Of a stretch of DNA of 21,645 nucleotides, positions 14,012 to 21,490 are shown piece by piece. A program made the position numbers and the translations under genes. The notes below the pieces were generated by a model. That model did not search any database, had not been told where the DNA came from, and saw only the letters and a program-made list of their open reading frames with translations. The stretch's first letter is position 1. Each line of letters opens with the position of its first letter. This DNA comes from JALHTV01 sp049510055 (GTDB lineage Bacteria > Planctomycetota > Phycisphaerae > SM23-33), in NCBI GenBank assembly GCA_049510055.1, contig JBEKZI010000031.1:1-21645 (forward strand). The letters are read 5' to 3'.

Positions 14012-14962
14012 TCAACCGCCGTTCCACATGTTCGGCAGGGGCGTGGCGTTGCGGCGGGCCAGCGGGAGCAGGCACCTGGCTGCGACGGCAACAAACGTAC
14101 TCCTGAACGTGCGGCGATAACGGTGAGCCATCCCGGCGGCCTGGAGGGCTTGCCGGAAACGGAGTTCCGTGAAGTACCGCCAGGCGGCGGAACCGTACAC
14201 CCGCCCCAGGCGTTTACGAACGATGCGGGGGTCCAGTATCTGGCCGCCGCCTCGCCGCTCGACGAACCGGCGCAGCACCTCCCCCTCCACCATCCGGGAA
14301 AAGCCGGTCGGCCGCGAGAGGCACCTGCGATGCCTTCTTCGCAGGCCCGTAAGCTTCCCCAGCGGATTCAGGGAACACAGCTGGCTCATCCGCAGGTACA
14401 GGTCGTAATCATCGGCGTGCGGCAGGGCCGGGTCATATCCTCCGGCGCGCTCCAGCAGTTCCCGGCGGTAGCAGACGCACAGGTGGGAGATATACATCCG
14501 CTGGAACAGCTCGGTGGGTCCGGTGGAGCCGTCCTGGCCTTGGCTCGGGCCCAGCAGCTCGGTGACCGTGCCATTGGCGTTGAGCCGGTGGCAGTATCCG
14601 TAGATGAACTGGACGCTTGGGTGCGATTCGATGTACTCGTGGAAGTCGGCCAGCGCCGTGGGATACCACAGATCGTCGCTGTCGAGGTACGCCAGCCAGT
14701 TGCCCGTCGCGCGGCGCAGGCCCGTGATGCGAGCGACGGAGCATCCGGCGTTGGCTTGGTGCAGGAGGCGTATCCGCCCGTCGTTCGCAGCGATCCGCTC
14801 CGCGGCCTTCTCGCTGCCGTCCGTCGAGCCATCATTGACGATGATCAGCTCCCAATCCGGGCAGGTCTGGGCCAGGACGGACCGCACCGCCTCCTCCACG
14901 TAGGCCATGTGGTTGTACAAGGGCATGATGATGCTGAATAGCGGCGGCTCCTTGGCCTTCAT
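14012..14962 (-). CDS. Family 2 glycosyltransferase (GT-A fold)
   Basis: 316 aa from ATG 14962, chosen because FSIIMPLYNHMAYVEEAV, the family N-terminus, begins a few residues later. LIIVNDGSTDGS is the nucleotide-sugar binding region, LAYLDSDDLW carries the DxD-type metal site, and HADDYDLYLRM supplies the ED/DD-type acceptor-side acidic motif. The C-terminal 100 residues are basic and contain no evident transmembrane helix. Donor and acceptor cannot be read from the sequence. It lies on the opposite strand from the PIG-L and GT4 genes beyond tRNA-Ser, and the three probably serve the same surface-glycan pathway. A TATAAT box lies 7 nt before the ATG and no Shine-Dalgarno is visible. Confidence 0.92.
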   Translation of the reverse strand: MKAKEPPLFSIIMPLYNHMAYVEEAVRSVLAQTCPDWELIIVNDGSTDGSEKAAERIAANDGRIRLLHQANAGCSVARITGLRRATGNWLAYLDSDDLWYPTALADFHEYIESHPSVQFIYGYCHRLNANGTVTELLGPSQGQDGSTGPTELFQRMYISHLCVCYRRELLERAGGYDPALPHADDYDLYLRMSQLCSLNPLGKLTGLRRRHRRCLSRPTGFSRMVEGEVLRRFVERRGGGQILDPRIVRKRLGRVYGSAAWRYFTELRFRQALQAAGMAHRYRRTFRSTFVAVAARCLLPLARRNATPLPNMWNGG

Positions 14963-14969
14963 GGCAGGT

Positions 14970-14975
14970 ATTATA
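14970..14975 (-). promoter_or_regulatory. TATAAT box 7 nt before the GT2 start
   Basis: A perfect -10 consensus on the minus strand inside the palindromic GGTATTATACC (14967-14977). The nearest TTGACT is only 10 nt upstream, so no conventional -35 is present. Its position predicts a leaderless transcript. Confidence 0.4.
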
Positions 14976-15044
14976 CCGGCTGAATAGTCAAGGCGGGGCC
15001 TCGAGCCTGGGGGCCACACGCGATCTGCCCAGCCACAGGCGGCC

Positions 15045-15074
15045 TTGTGTCCGTCCTTCGCAAGGGCGTATAGT
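15045..15074 (+). promoter_or_regulatory. Candidate promoter for tRNA-Ser
   Basis: TTGTGT (15045-15050), 18 nt spacer, TATAGT (15069-15074); the box ends 15 nt before the mature tRNA 5' end. Confidence 0.45.
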
Positions 15075-15089
15075 AACCGCTCGATGTGT

Positions 15090-15176
<87 letters not shown>

Positions 15177-15255
15177 ATTCCGGTGCGGCTTGACCTGCCA
15201 CACCCAATGCATGAGAACAGAGGCGGTATCAGAATCCACGCGGGGCGCAGCCCCG

Positions 15256-15324
15256 CACCGCGGGTTCGACGCGGCGACAGCCGCGCCGCGAAGCGAATCC
15301 CACCCTCTCCGTTTCCGGAACGGC
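15256..15324 (+). repeat. Duplicated tRNA-Ser 3' end interrupted by a hairpin
   Basis: 15294-15311 repeats exactly the 18 nt at 15159-15176 (T-loop through discriminator), and similarity continues for about 13 nt beyond. Upstream, GCGGGTTCGA (15260-15269) resembles the 5' half of the T arm. The halves are separated by about 27 nt containing a hairpin with stem CGCGGCG/CGCCGCG. A second hairpin (stem GCGGGGC/GCCCCGC, 15240-15256) lies just before. This looks like a remnant partial tRNA duplication; it lacks an acceptor 5' strand and cannot be a functional tRNA. No gene is seen between 15177 and 15428. Confidence 0.7.
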
Positions 15325-15428
15325 AGGCCTAGGTCGTCTAGGAAATCTCGGCTTTGAACGGAACCTCCATCATCGCCACGGCGTCGCGCCGGGTCCAATC
15401 CGCCTCACGCTCCCTCAGGCGGCGGCTG

Positions 15429-16169
15429 ATGCGGCGGATGGCGTCCTTTCGAGCAAGACGGATGGAGGTTTCCAAGGCCGCCGGCGTGATCCTGGCGCCC
15501 CACCCCGATGATGAGGTTTTCGCCGCGGGTGGTTTGATTGCCCTGAAACGTCAGGCCGGAGCAGCAGTGGACATCGTCTTCTTCTCGGACGGAGAGGCCA
15601 CCCACGAGCATTGTTGCGACATCACGCCACCCGAAGTAGGCGTTGCCCGACGGCACCTGGCCGTCCAGGCGCTGGCCACGTTGGGCGTCACACCGGAACA
15701 CCTCCATTGGCTCGGCCTACCCGACCGCCGAATCCCTGCTGCTGACGATGAGGCATTCCCGCAGGCGGCGGCTCGCTTGGCTACACTGCTACGGCGGATC
15801 GCGCCGCGGGAGGTGTTCCTGCCGCACGCGATGGAGCCCTGGCGCGACCACCGGGCCGCCGCCGAGATCGCTCAAGCGGCAATCCGCGGTACGGATACGC
15901 CCGGGGCGGTCTATAGCTACCTTGTCTGGGGCTGGTTCAAGCCGCGACTATTCCGGCTACTAGGCCGAGGCTTGGGCCAAGCGGTCGCCTTGGATGTATC
16001 CGCCGTACGGGCGGCCAAACGATCGGCGATCGATACATACTTTGACGCCACGGCACCCACCTGCGGCAAACCCTACTGCGGCGTCTTGCCCCATGGCTTT
16101 ACGGAAGGGTTTGACTCCCCGCGGGAGTTCTTCTGGACCTCTACCTCCCCGAATCAAGGAAGCGTATGA
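15429..16169 (+). CDS. PIG-L / LmbE-type N-acetylglucosaminyl deacetylase
   Basis: 246 aa from ATG 15429. GVILAPHPDDEVFAAGGLIA carries the HPDD zinc/catalytic motif (His codon at 15501), followed by VDIVFFSDGEATHEHC. A downstream RDHRAAAEIA supplies the third metal-binding His region. Family enzymes remove N-acetyl groups from GlcNAc-containing glycolipids or small glycoconjugates. No signal peptide is evident, so it is probably cytoplasmic. The stop codon overlaps the GT4 start (ATGA), so the two act as a unit in glycan or glycolipid synthesis. The start is uncertain: TTG 15354, ATG 15438 and ATG 15462 are in frame; 15429 has AGGCGG at about 5 nt. Confidence 0.88.
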   Translation: MRRMASFRARRMEVSKAAGVILAPHPDDEVFAAGGLIALKRQAGAAVDIVFFSDGEATHEHCCDITPPEVGVARRHLAVQALATLGVTPEHLHWLGLPDRRIPAADDEAFPQAAARLATLLRRIAPREVFLPHAMEPWRDHRAAAEIAQAAIRGTDTPGAVYSYLVWGWFKPRLFRLLGRGLGQAVALDVSAVRAAKRSAIDTYFDATAPTCGKPYCGVLPHGFTEGFDSPREFFWTSTSPNQGSV

Positions 16170-17344
16170 TGCGGTACCCGCGGAAAGTGCTCATCGGCCT
16201 GCCGACGGGCGTGCACGGCGGAGTGGAAATCCAGACGAAGACCCTGGTCAAGGTGCTGGTCGCGGGCGGTTATCACGTCACGGTCTGCTGCTATTACGAG
16301 TACAACCCCCAGATGTTGCGCAGCATCGAGGAAGTCGGCGCCGACGTCTGCACCCTTGACCTGCCGCGCCGGGGAGGTCTGAAACACCTGACGGAACCGT
16401 TTCGCTTCGCACCCGCCTGGAGGCAGGTGATCCGGCGCGAGCAGCCCTGGTACTGTCACGTGCAGCTGGAGCACAGCCTGCTGCCGCTGGTCCTTGCCCG
16501 CGCCTGCCGCGTGCCGTGCGTCCTGGCGACCGCGCACACCATGGCCAACCGCTTCCACCGCAAGACCTGGTCCGTCCGTCATGTCGCTCCGTGGTTTTGC
16601 GACGCGTTCCTTTGCGTCTCGCAAACGGCGGAGAAGTCCTTTTTCGGCACGAGCGCCCTCTGGGATGCCCAACTCTACCGGCAGGGCCAATGGCATTTCA
16701 CGCTCCCCAACGGCCTCGACCTGGCCGAGATACAAACGATCCAATCGCAGGCCTCCCCGCAGGCGCTGCGGCACCCGTTGGGCCTGGAGGGCCGGAAGAT
16801 CATCGGCATCATCGGCCGACATCGGCGCGCGAAGGGCCACCAATTCCTGTTCGAGGCCATACCGGAGATCCTGAAACACGAGCCGCGGGCCAAGGTGCTG
16901 GTGATCGGCAGCGGCTCGCACGGTCAGTCTCTGCGGGATCTAGCGGCCCGGTCGGGCGCCGCCGAGAGTATCCTATGGCTGGGCGAACTGCCGCACGGGC
17001 AGGCACTCGAATGGATGACGGTCATGGACGTGGTGGTGATGCCCTCCCGATCCGAAGCCTGCTGCCTCAGCGCCGCCGAAGCCATGGCCCTGGGCAAGCC
17101 GCTGGTCGCCTCCGACGTGGAGGGGCTCCGCGAGCTGCTGGCGGGCGGCCAGTTTGGGCTGCTGGTCCCCTTTGGCGACTCCCAGGCGATCGCCTCGGCC
17201 GTGATCCAATTGCTCCAGGACACCTCGTTGCGCCAGAGGCTTGCCGCGGCCGGACAAGAGCACATCCGCCGGTTCCATTCCCTGGAACTCTATGCCGCTC
17301 GCATCCTAGAACTCTACCACCTCTGGGATCCGCAGGGAGGATAG
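16166..17344 (+). CDS. Family 4 glycosyltransferase (GT-B fold)
   Basis: 392 aa. The N-terminal acceptor domain begins VLIGLPTGVHGGVEIQTKTL (8-27), with the glycine-rich loop of GT4 enzymes. In the C-terminal donor domain, IIGIIGRHRRAKGH (212-225) starts the Rossmann fold. PSRSEACCLSAAEAMALGKP (293-312) contains the EX7E motif (E297, E305) that binds the nucleotide sugar, followed by VASDVEGLREL. Retaining GT4 transferases build LPS, O-antigen, exopolysaccharide or glycolipids; the specificity is unknown. AAGGA lies 5 nt before ATG 16166; a second ATG follows immediately, so the start is uncertain by one codon. It overlaps the PIG-L gene by 4 nt, a translationally coupled deacetylase/glycosyltransferase pair. 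Confidence 0.93.
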   Translation: MMRYPRKVLIGLPTGVHGGVEIQTKTLVKVLVAGGYHVTVCCYYEYNPQMLRSIEEVGADVCTLDLPRRGGLKHLTEPFRFAPAWRQVIRREQPWYCHVQLEHSLLPLVLARACRVPCVLATAHTMANRFHRKTWSVRHVAPWFCDAFLCVSQTAEKSFFGTSALWDAQLYRQGQWHFTLPNGLDLAEIQTIQSQASPQALRHPLGLEGRKIIGIIGRHRRAKGHQFLFEAIPEILKHEPRAKVLVIGSGSHGQSLRDLAARSGAAESILWLGELPHGQALEWMTVMDVVVMPSRSEACCLSAAEAMALGKPLVASDVEGLRELLAGGQFGLLVPFGDSQAIASAVIQLLQDTSLRQRLAAAGQEHIRRFHSLELYAARILELYHLWDPQGG

Positions 17345-17391
17345 GCAATCGAAAATCGGGCCGTGCAAGCCTTCGTGCAGGGGTTTACCGA

Positions 17392-17946
17392 TCAGCTTCC
17401 AGTCTGTTTTTCCTCGAACTGCTCGCGGAGATCCTTGAGGGCCTGGCGATGGGCCAGGCGCGCCAGGCTGCCCATGCGGTCCACGATCAGCCGGCCGTCG
17501 AGGTGGTCCGTCTCGTGCTGGAAAAGCCTGGCCGCCAGATCCTCGCCGGTCTCCTGGAACGTCCGGCCCGTCAGGTCCGCCGCCTCGATCGTGACGCGCG
17601 CGAACCGCTTCAGGCGGCAGGTGAGCCCCGGCACGGACAGACAGCCCTCGTCTTCCTCCATCTGGCCCTCCCAGGAGAGCAATCGCGGATTGACGTACAC
17701 CCGCCGGTCGGCCTCCTGGCCGGGCAGGCAGGCGACGAACAGCCGCAGGCTCAGCCCCACCTGCGGGGCGGCCAGGCCCACGCCGCGGGCGGCCAACAGC
17801 AGCTCGAACATCCGCTCGACCAGCGGCGCCAGGGAAGCGTCGACGGCCTCGACGGGCCGGGCCGGTTCTTGGAGGCGCGGGTCGGGATAATGAATGATCC
17901 GCAAGGCCGAAAGGTCCAGGCGGGCTAGATCGTCGCGTTGCGTCAT
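17392..17946 (-). CDS. def: Peptide deformylase
   Basis: 184 aa from ATG 17946. It removes the formyl group from nascent N-terminal fMet in the cytoplasm. The three family motifs are intact: GVGLAAPQVG (55-64), EGCLSVPG (100-107; metal ligand C102) and QHETDHLDG (143-151; H144, E145, H148). The HETDH form of HExxH is normal for deformylases, and Q in GLAAPQ is the oxyanion residue. ATG 17955 would add three residues. 17946 is preferred because a TACCAT box sits 7 nt upstream with a good -35, suggesting a leaderless message. It is convergent with the GT4 gene (47-nt gap) and divergent from the porin. No fmt gene is adjacent. Confidence 0.95.
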   Translation of the reverse strand: MTQRDDLARLDLSALRIIHYPDPRLQEPARPVEAVDASLAPLVERMFELLLAARGVGLAAPQVGLSLRLFVACLPGQEADRRVYVNPRLLSWEGQMEEDEGCLSVPGLTCRLKRFARVTIEAADLTGRTFQETGEDLAARLFQHETDHLDGRLIVDRMGSLARLAHRQALKDLREQFEEKQTGS

Positions 17947-17953
17947 ATCCCCC

Positions 17954-17983
17954 ATGGTAGCGGCGGCGGTGCGTGCGAATCAA
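17954..17983 (-). promoter_or_regulatory. Candidate promoter for def, leaderless configuration
   Basis: Minus strand: TTGATT (17978-17983), 18 nt spacer, TACCAT (17954-17959), then 7 nt to ATG 17946. If used, the upstream ATG 17955 lies inside the -10 box and cannot be translated. Confidence 0.45.
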
Positions 17984-18027
17984 GGCGAACAGCGGCGCGC
18001 CGCCAGCGGGCGGCAACCATTTGCCTG

Positions 18028-18056
18028 TTGAAATCGAACGCCTTCCAGGGCAGGAT
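18028..18056 (+). promoter_or_regulatory. Possible promoter for the porin gene
   Basis: TTGAAA (18028-18033), 17 nt spacer, CAGGAT (18051-18056). The 5' leader of about 40 nt contains a small hairpin, CCTTC/GAAGG (18072-18085), just before the Shine-Dalgarno. The -10 match is weak. Confidence 0.3.
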
Positions 18057-18102
18057 GCATGCTCCATTAGACCTTCCATTGAAGGCAGGAGAGAGGGCAC
18101 GG

Positions 18103-19407
18103 ATGCCTTTCGGTAAGCACGCGGCCGTCAGCGTCCTGATGCTGGGTCTGTGGGGTATCGCTGCCGCCGCGGATCCGCCGGCCCCCTTGCTGACGACCGT
18201 CCCCTCGCCGGCCGACGCCAACCGGCCGAACTTCTGGAACCAGGACACGCTGACGAACAACTGGTTCGGCCTGGGCCGGGTGCTCCAGCACTACGGCGTC
18301 ACCGTCACGCTCTCGACGACGGACGTCTACCAGGCCGACGTCAGCGGCGGGCTGAGCACGCACAACCACGCGGGGCGGAACAGCGGCAAGTACGACCTGA
18401 AGGGCATCTTCGACCTGGACAAGCTCGTCGGCCTGCCCGGCGGCGCCGTGTACGTCCAGGCGCGGCAGTACTGGTCCGACGGCATCAACAGCAACTCGGT
18501 GGGCGCGGCCACCAACGTCAACGCCAACATCCTGATGTACCACCAATTCTTCGTCAAACAGCTGTATTACGAGCAGAAGCTCTTCGGCGACGTGTTCACC
18601 CTCCGCGCCGGCAGGATGGACTTGGCCAACGCCTTCAACATGCGCACCGACAAGGTCATCTTCGACAGCAGCCGATACGCCTACGACGAGACCTTCCAGT
18701 TCCTCAATTACGCCTTCAAGCACAGCCCCACGATCCCGTTCCCCCAACCCGGCATGGCCGTCCTGGCCAACATCACGCCGGTGAAGTGGTGGTACCTCAG
18801 CGCGGCCGTCGCCGACGCCGACGCGAAAGTCCAGGACACCGGGTTCGAGACGGCGTTTCATGGCCCGGCCGACGCCTTCAGCATCTACGAGACGGGCTTC
18901 CGGCCGGAGATCCCTTCGCCCTCCGGCACGCTGCCGGGAACCTACCGGGCGGGCTTCTGGTACGACCCGCGATTCAAGTCGTACCTGGACCATTCCGGCC
19001 AGGCCAAGCACGACGACCTGGGGCCGTACCTGGGCTTCGACCAGATGGTGTGGCGCGAGAACGCCGACCCCAACGACGATCAGGGCCTGGGCCTCTTCGG
19101 CCGCTGGGGCCTGGCCGACAAGAATGTCGATCCCGTCTGGCAGTCCTTCTCGGCCGGCGCCCAATACCAGGGGCTGATCCCCACGCGGGACAAGGACGTC
19201 CTGGGCGCGGCCGTCGGCTGCAACTGCATAAGTCCCGACAATCACCCGCCCCACAGCCACGAGACGATCCTGGAGACGTACTACAACATCCGCGTGACGG
19301 GATGGCTGTCGATCTCCCCGGACGTCCAGTACATCTGGCAACCCGCACGCACGCCCGGCGCCACCGACGCCCTGGTGGTCGGCGTGCGACTCAAGATGAG
19401 CTTCTAG
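18103..19407 (+). CDS. OprB-family carbohydrate-selective outer-membrane porin
   Basis: 434 aa from ATG 18103, preceded by the purine-rich AGGAGAGAGG. Residues 1-23 form a Sec signal peptide ending AAA before DPP. The mature N-terminus LTNNWFGLGRVLQHYGVTVT and the following TTDVYQADVSGGL match the start of OprB porins. FTLRAGRMDLANAFN is a typical inner strand, GYDP-like GFWYDPRF lies in the second half, and the protein ends VVGVRLKMSF with the C-terminal Phe that outer-membrane insertion signals use. Alternating aromatic/polar strands continue throughout. OprB proteins form 16-stranded barrels for sugar uptake. No sugar transporter is adjacent, although an isomerase/epimerase-like gene lies 0.9 kb downstream on the other strand. 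Its stop TAG overlaps the stop of the converging methyltransferase gene. Confidence 0.9.
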   Translation: MPFGKHAAVSVLMLGLWGIAAAADPPAPLLTTVPSPADANRPNFWNQDTLTNNWFGLGRVLQHYGVTVTLSTTDVYQADVSGGLSTHNHAGRNSGKYDLKGIFDLDKLVGLPGGAVYVQARQYWSDGINSNSVGAATNVNANILMYHQFFVKQLYYEQKLFGDVFTLRAGRMDLANAFNMRTDKVIFDSSRYAYDETFQFLNYAFKHSPTIPFPQPGMAVLANITPVKWWYLSAAVADADAKVQDTGFETAFHGPADAFSIYETGFRPEIPSPSGTLPGTYRAGFWYDPRFKSYLDHSGQAKHDDLGPYLGFDQMVWRENADPNDDQGLGLFGRWGLADKNVDPVWQSFSAGAQYQGLIPTRDKDVLGAAVGCNCISPDNHPPHSHETILETYYNIRVTGWLSISPDVQYIWQPARTPGATDALVVGVRLKMSF

Positions 19408-20261
19408 CGCCGCTTAAAGCCGTGGCACCGCGGCCTGGCGAAGGCCAGCCGTTGGGCCATGAGCCTGGCGGCCTCGGCGCTGGAGTCGATGAGCACGGCC
19501 GAGCGGCCGCTGCGGACGGCGGCCTCGCCGGTGGTGCCGCTGCCGGCGAAAAAGTCCAGCACGCAGTCGCCGGGGTTGGAGTGCACGCGGATGATACGGC
19601 TGAGGATGCCCAGCGGCTTTTGCGTGGGGTAGCCGGTCTTTTCCTTGCCCGTGGGGCTGACAATCGTGTGCCACCAGACGTCCGTGGGCGTCTTGCCGCG
19701 GGCGGCTTTTTCCGGTGTGACCAGGCCCGGGGCCATGTAGGGGATCCGCTCCATGTCCTGGTAGCGGAAGGTGTAGTGCTCGGGGTCCTCGGCGTACCAC
19801 AGAATATTGTCGTGCTTGGCCGGCCAGCGGGTCTTGCTGCGGGCGCCGTAGTCGTAGGCCCAGATAATCTCGTTCATGAAAGACTCGCGGCCGAAGATCG
19901 AATCCAGCAGTACCTTAGCGTAATGCACCTCCCGATAGTCCAGGTGCAGAAAAAAGCTGCCGTGCGGCGAGAGCAACCGATGGGCCTCACGGAGGCGCGG
20001 CTCAAGAAAACTCAAAAAATCATCGAAGTCGTCCGCGAACGCTTTACTCCCAACCTTCACGGTCTTGTACCGCTGCCCTTTGAAGCCACGGCGGTCACCG
20101 TTGTCGTCGCGGACCGTTTGGATGCGCGTCCGTGCCTGCGTCTTGCCTGTATTGAACGGCGGATCGACGTAGATGAGGTCGAACGCGCCGCCGGGAAAGT
20201 TCCTCGTGACGGCCAGGTTGTCCCCCAGATAGATGTCCACCGTGACGTCCGCGGCACGCAT
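19404..20261 (-). CDS. Site-specific DNA methyltransferase, beta class (N6-adenine or N4-cytosine)
   Basis: 285 aa from ATG 20261, with GGAGGAG at 10 nt. Motif IV comes first, FDLIYVDPPFNTGK (27-40), with the catalytic DPPF; the putative target-recognition region spans about 105-205; then YPTQKPLGIL (211-220) and motif I, VLDFFAGSGTT (234-244), for S-adenosylmethionine binding. This order defines the beta class. It probably methylates adenine N6 or cytosine N4 in a short site that cannot be predicted from the sequence. No restriction endonuclease, specificity subunit or Vsr gene is adjacent, so it appears solitary. It starts 32 nt after the isomerase stop and is probably co-transcribed with it. 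ATG/GTG-type starts further upstream (to 20303) overlap that gene and lack a better Shine-Dalgarno. Confidence 0.92.
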   Translation of the reverse strand: MRAADVTVDIYLGDNLAVTRNFPGGAFDLIYVDPPFNTGKTQARTRIQTVRDDNGDRRGFKGQRYKTVKVGSKAFADDFDDFLSFLEPRLREAHRLLSPHGSFFLHLDYREVHYAKVLLDSIFGRESFMNEIIWAYDYGARSKTRWPAKHDNILWYAEDPEHYTFRYQDMERIPYMAPGLVTPEKAARGKTPTDVWWHTIVSPTGKEKTGYPTQKPLGILSRIIRVHSNPGDCVLDFFAGSGTTGEAAVRSGRSAVLIDSSAEAARLMAQRLAFARPRCHGFKRR

Positions 20262-20293
20262 AGGTCGGCTGCTCCTCCGGTGCGCTTGGCGGC

Positions 20294-21256
20294 TTAGAAC
20301 CACCAGGCCTTGCCAATGGGCCTGGAGATCATCACGCCGCGCAGGTAGGCGACGGCCTTTTCGAAGCCTTCCTCCATGCTCATCAGGGAGTCTTCGTGCT
20401 CGATGCTCAGCACGCCGTCGTAGCCCTGGAGGCGCAGCATGGAGATGAACGGTTTCCAGAACTCATCGCCGTGCCCGTAGCCGACGGTGCGGAAGACCCA
20501 GGCGCGATCCAGCAGCTTGCCGTAGCTCTTGATGTCCAGGTTGCCGACGATCCGGCTGTTGCGCGGGTCGATGGCCGTGTCCTTGGCGTGGACGTAGAAG
20601 AGGCACCCGTGCTCGCCGAGGTATCGGGCGGCCTCCACCGGGTCGATGCCCTGCCAGAAGAAGTGGCTGGGGTCCAGGTTGGCGCCCAGGTTCTCGCCAG
20701 CGGCGTCGTGCAGGCGGACGACATCCTCGGGATTGTGCACTGTGCAGTTGGGGTGGGCCTCCAGGGCGATCTTGACGCCGGCCCGGCGGGCGGCGGCGGC
20801 CTCCTTCTTCCAGAACGGGATGAGTACCTTGTTCCACTGGTACTCGCTGGCCTTGCGAAAATCCTCCGGCCAGGGGGCGGTGATGAAGTTGGGCGTCTTG
20901 TCGCCCGGCGCCCCGGCCGGGCAGCCGGAGAAGTTGACCACTATGCCGCAGGTCTCCGCCGCCAGCGCCACGGCGGCGCGATGGGCGGCCAGGTGGGCGG
21001 CGGCGATGCGACGGTCGGGGTGGACGCAGTTGCCGTGCACGGCGATGGCGCTGATCGCGAGGCCTGAGTCGGCGATCCGGCGCTTCAGCTTGGCCAGGCG
21101 CTTGGCGTCGGCGGCGATGCCCTGGAGCTTCCAGGGGTCGCCGGGATACGCCCCGGCCGGCAGCTCGATGGCGTCCAGGCCCAGCTTGCCGCAGTAGTCC
21201 AGCGCGTCGTCCAGGCTCATCTTCCCGAATAGGGCGGCCATGACGCCGAGTTTCAT
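20294..21256 (-). CDS. Sugar-phosphate isomerase/epimerase-like TIM-barrel protein
   Basis: 320 aa from ATG 21256, with AAAGGAA about 6 nt upstream. The fold family is the xylose isomerase-like / AP endonuclease 2 TIM barrel. Expected metal ligands by motif: ALEAHPN with E166, ANLDPSHFFWQ with D195 and H198, FYVHAKD with H223, and LSIEHED with E286. The N-terminal strand (MKLGVMAALFGKMSLDDALD) and DAIELPAG fit, with E31 at the end of strand 2. Family members isomerize or epimerize ketoses, inositols or sugar acids, and many remain uncharacterized; no specific substrate can be assigned. A promoter-like sequence lies about 77 nt upstream. The DNA methyltransferase gene follows 32 nt downstream. 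Confidence 0.88.
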   Translation of the reverse strand: MKLGVMAALFGKMSLDDALDYCGKLGLDAIELPAGAYPGDPWKLQGIAADAKRLAKLKRRIADSGLAISAIAVHGNCVHPDRRIAAAHLAAHRAAVALAAETCGIVVNFSGCPAGAPGDKTPNFITAPWPEDFRKASEYQWNKVLIPFWKKEAAAARRAGVKIALEAHPNCTVHNPEDVVRLHDAAGENLGANLDPSHFFWQGIDPVEAARYLGEHGCLFYVHAKDTAIDPRNSRIVGNLDIKSYGKLLDRAWVFRTVGYGHGDEFWKPFISMLRLQGYDGVLSIEHEDSLMSMEEGFEKAVAYLRGVMISRPIGKAWWF

Positions 21257-21333
21257 GACGTATTCCTTTCGAGCTGGCCCGCCCGGCGGCCAAGCGGGGT
21301 TGACATGAGATTTTGCCCTAGGACGGCCCATCT

Positions 21334-21361
21334 ATTATGGCGACCGGTAGGCCAATCGCAA
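21334..21361 (-). promoter_or_regulatory. Candidate promoter for the isomerase-methyltransferase pair
   Basis: Minus strand: TTGCGA (21356-21361), 16 nt spacer, CATAAT (21334-21339), giving a leader of about 70 nt before ATG 21256. Confidence 0.4.
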
Positions 21362-21454
21362 GGTTTTAGCGAGCGGTTTCGCGGCCACGTGGCAAGCCTG
21401 CCCTGGGACGCGGCAACTGGTTTTTCCAACCCCTTTTACACGGCCGGAGACGCC

Positions 21455-21484
21455 TTGACCGGCCGGCATTCGGCCCCCTATCCT
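21455..21484 (+). promoter_or_regulatory. Candidate promoter for trmB, leaderless configuration
   Basis: TTGACC (21455-21460), 18 nt spacer, TATCCT (21479-21484), then 6 nt to ATG 21491. No Shine-Dalgarno lies between. Apart from this and the isomerase promoter, nothing is recognised in the gap 21257-21490. Confidence 0.4.
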
Positions 21485-21490
21485 CAAGCC

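Noticed and set aside
14986..14991. TTGACT as -35 box for the GT2 gene
   Set aside because: It lies only 10 nt from the TATAAT box, too close for a sigma70-type promoter.
18150..20297. Plus-strand open frame of 715 codons crossing the porin and the antisense of the methyltransferase
   Set aside because: It spans two well-supported genes in the wrong frame or strand and is Arg/Pro/Gly-rich low-complexity, typical of a shadow frame.
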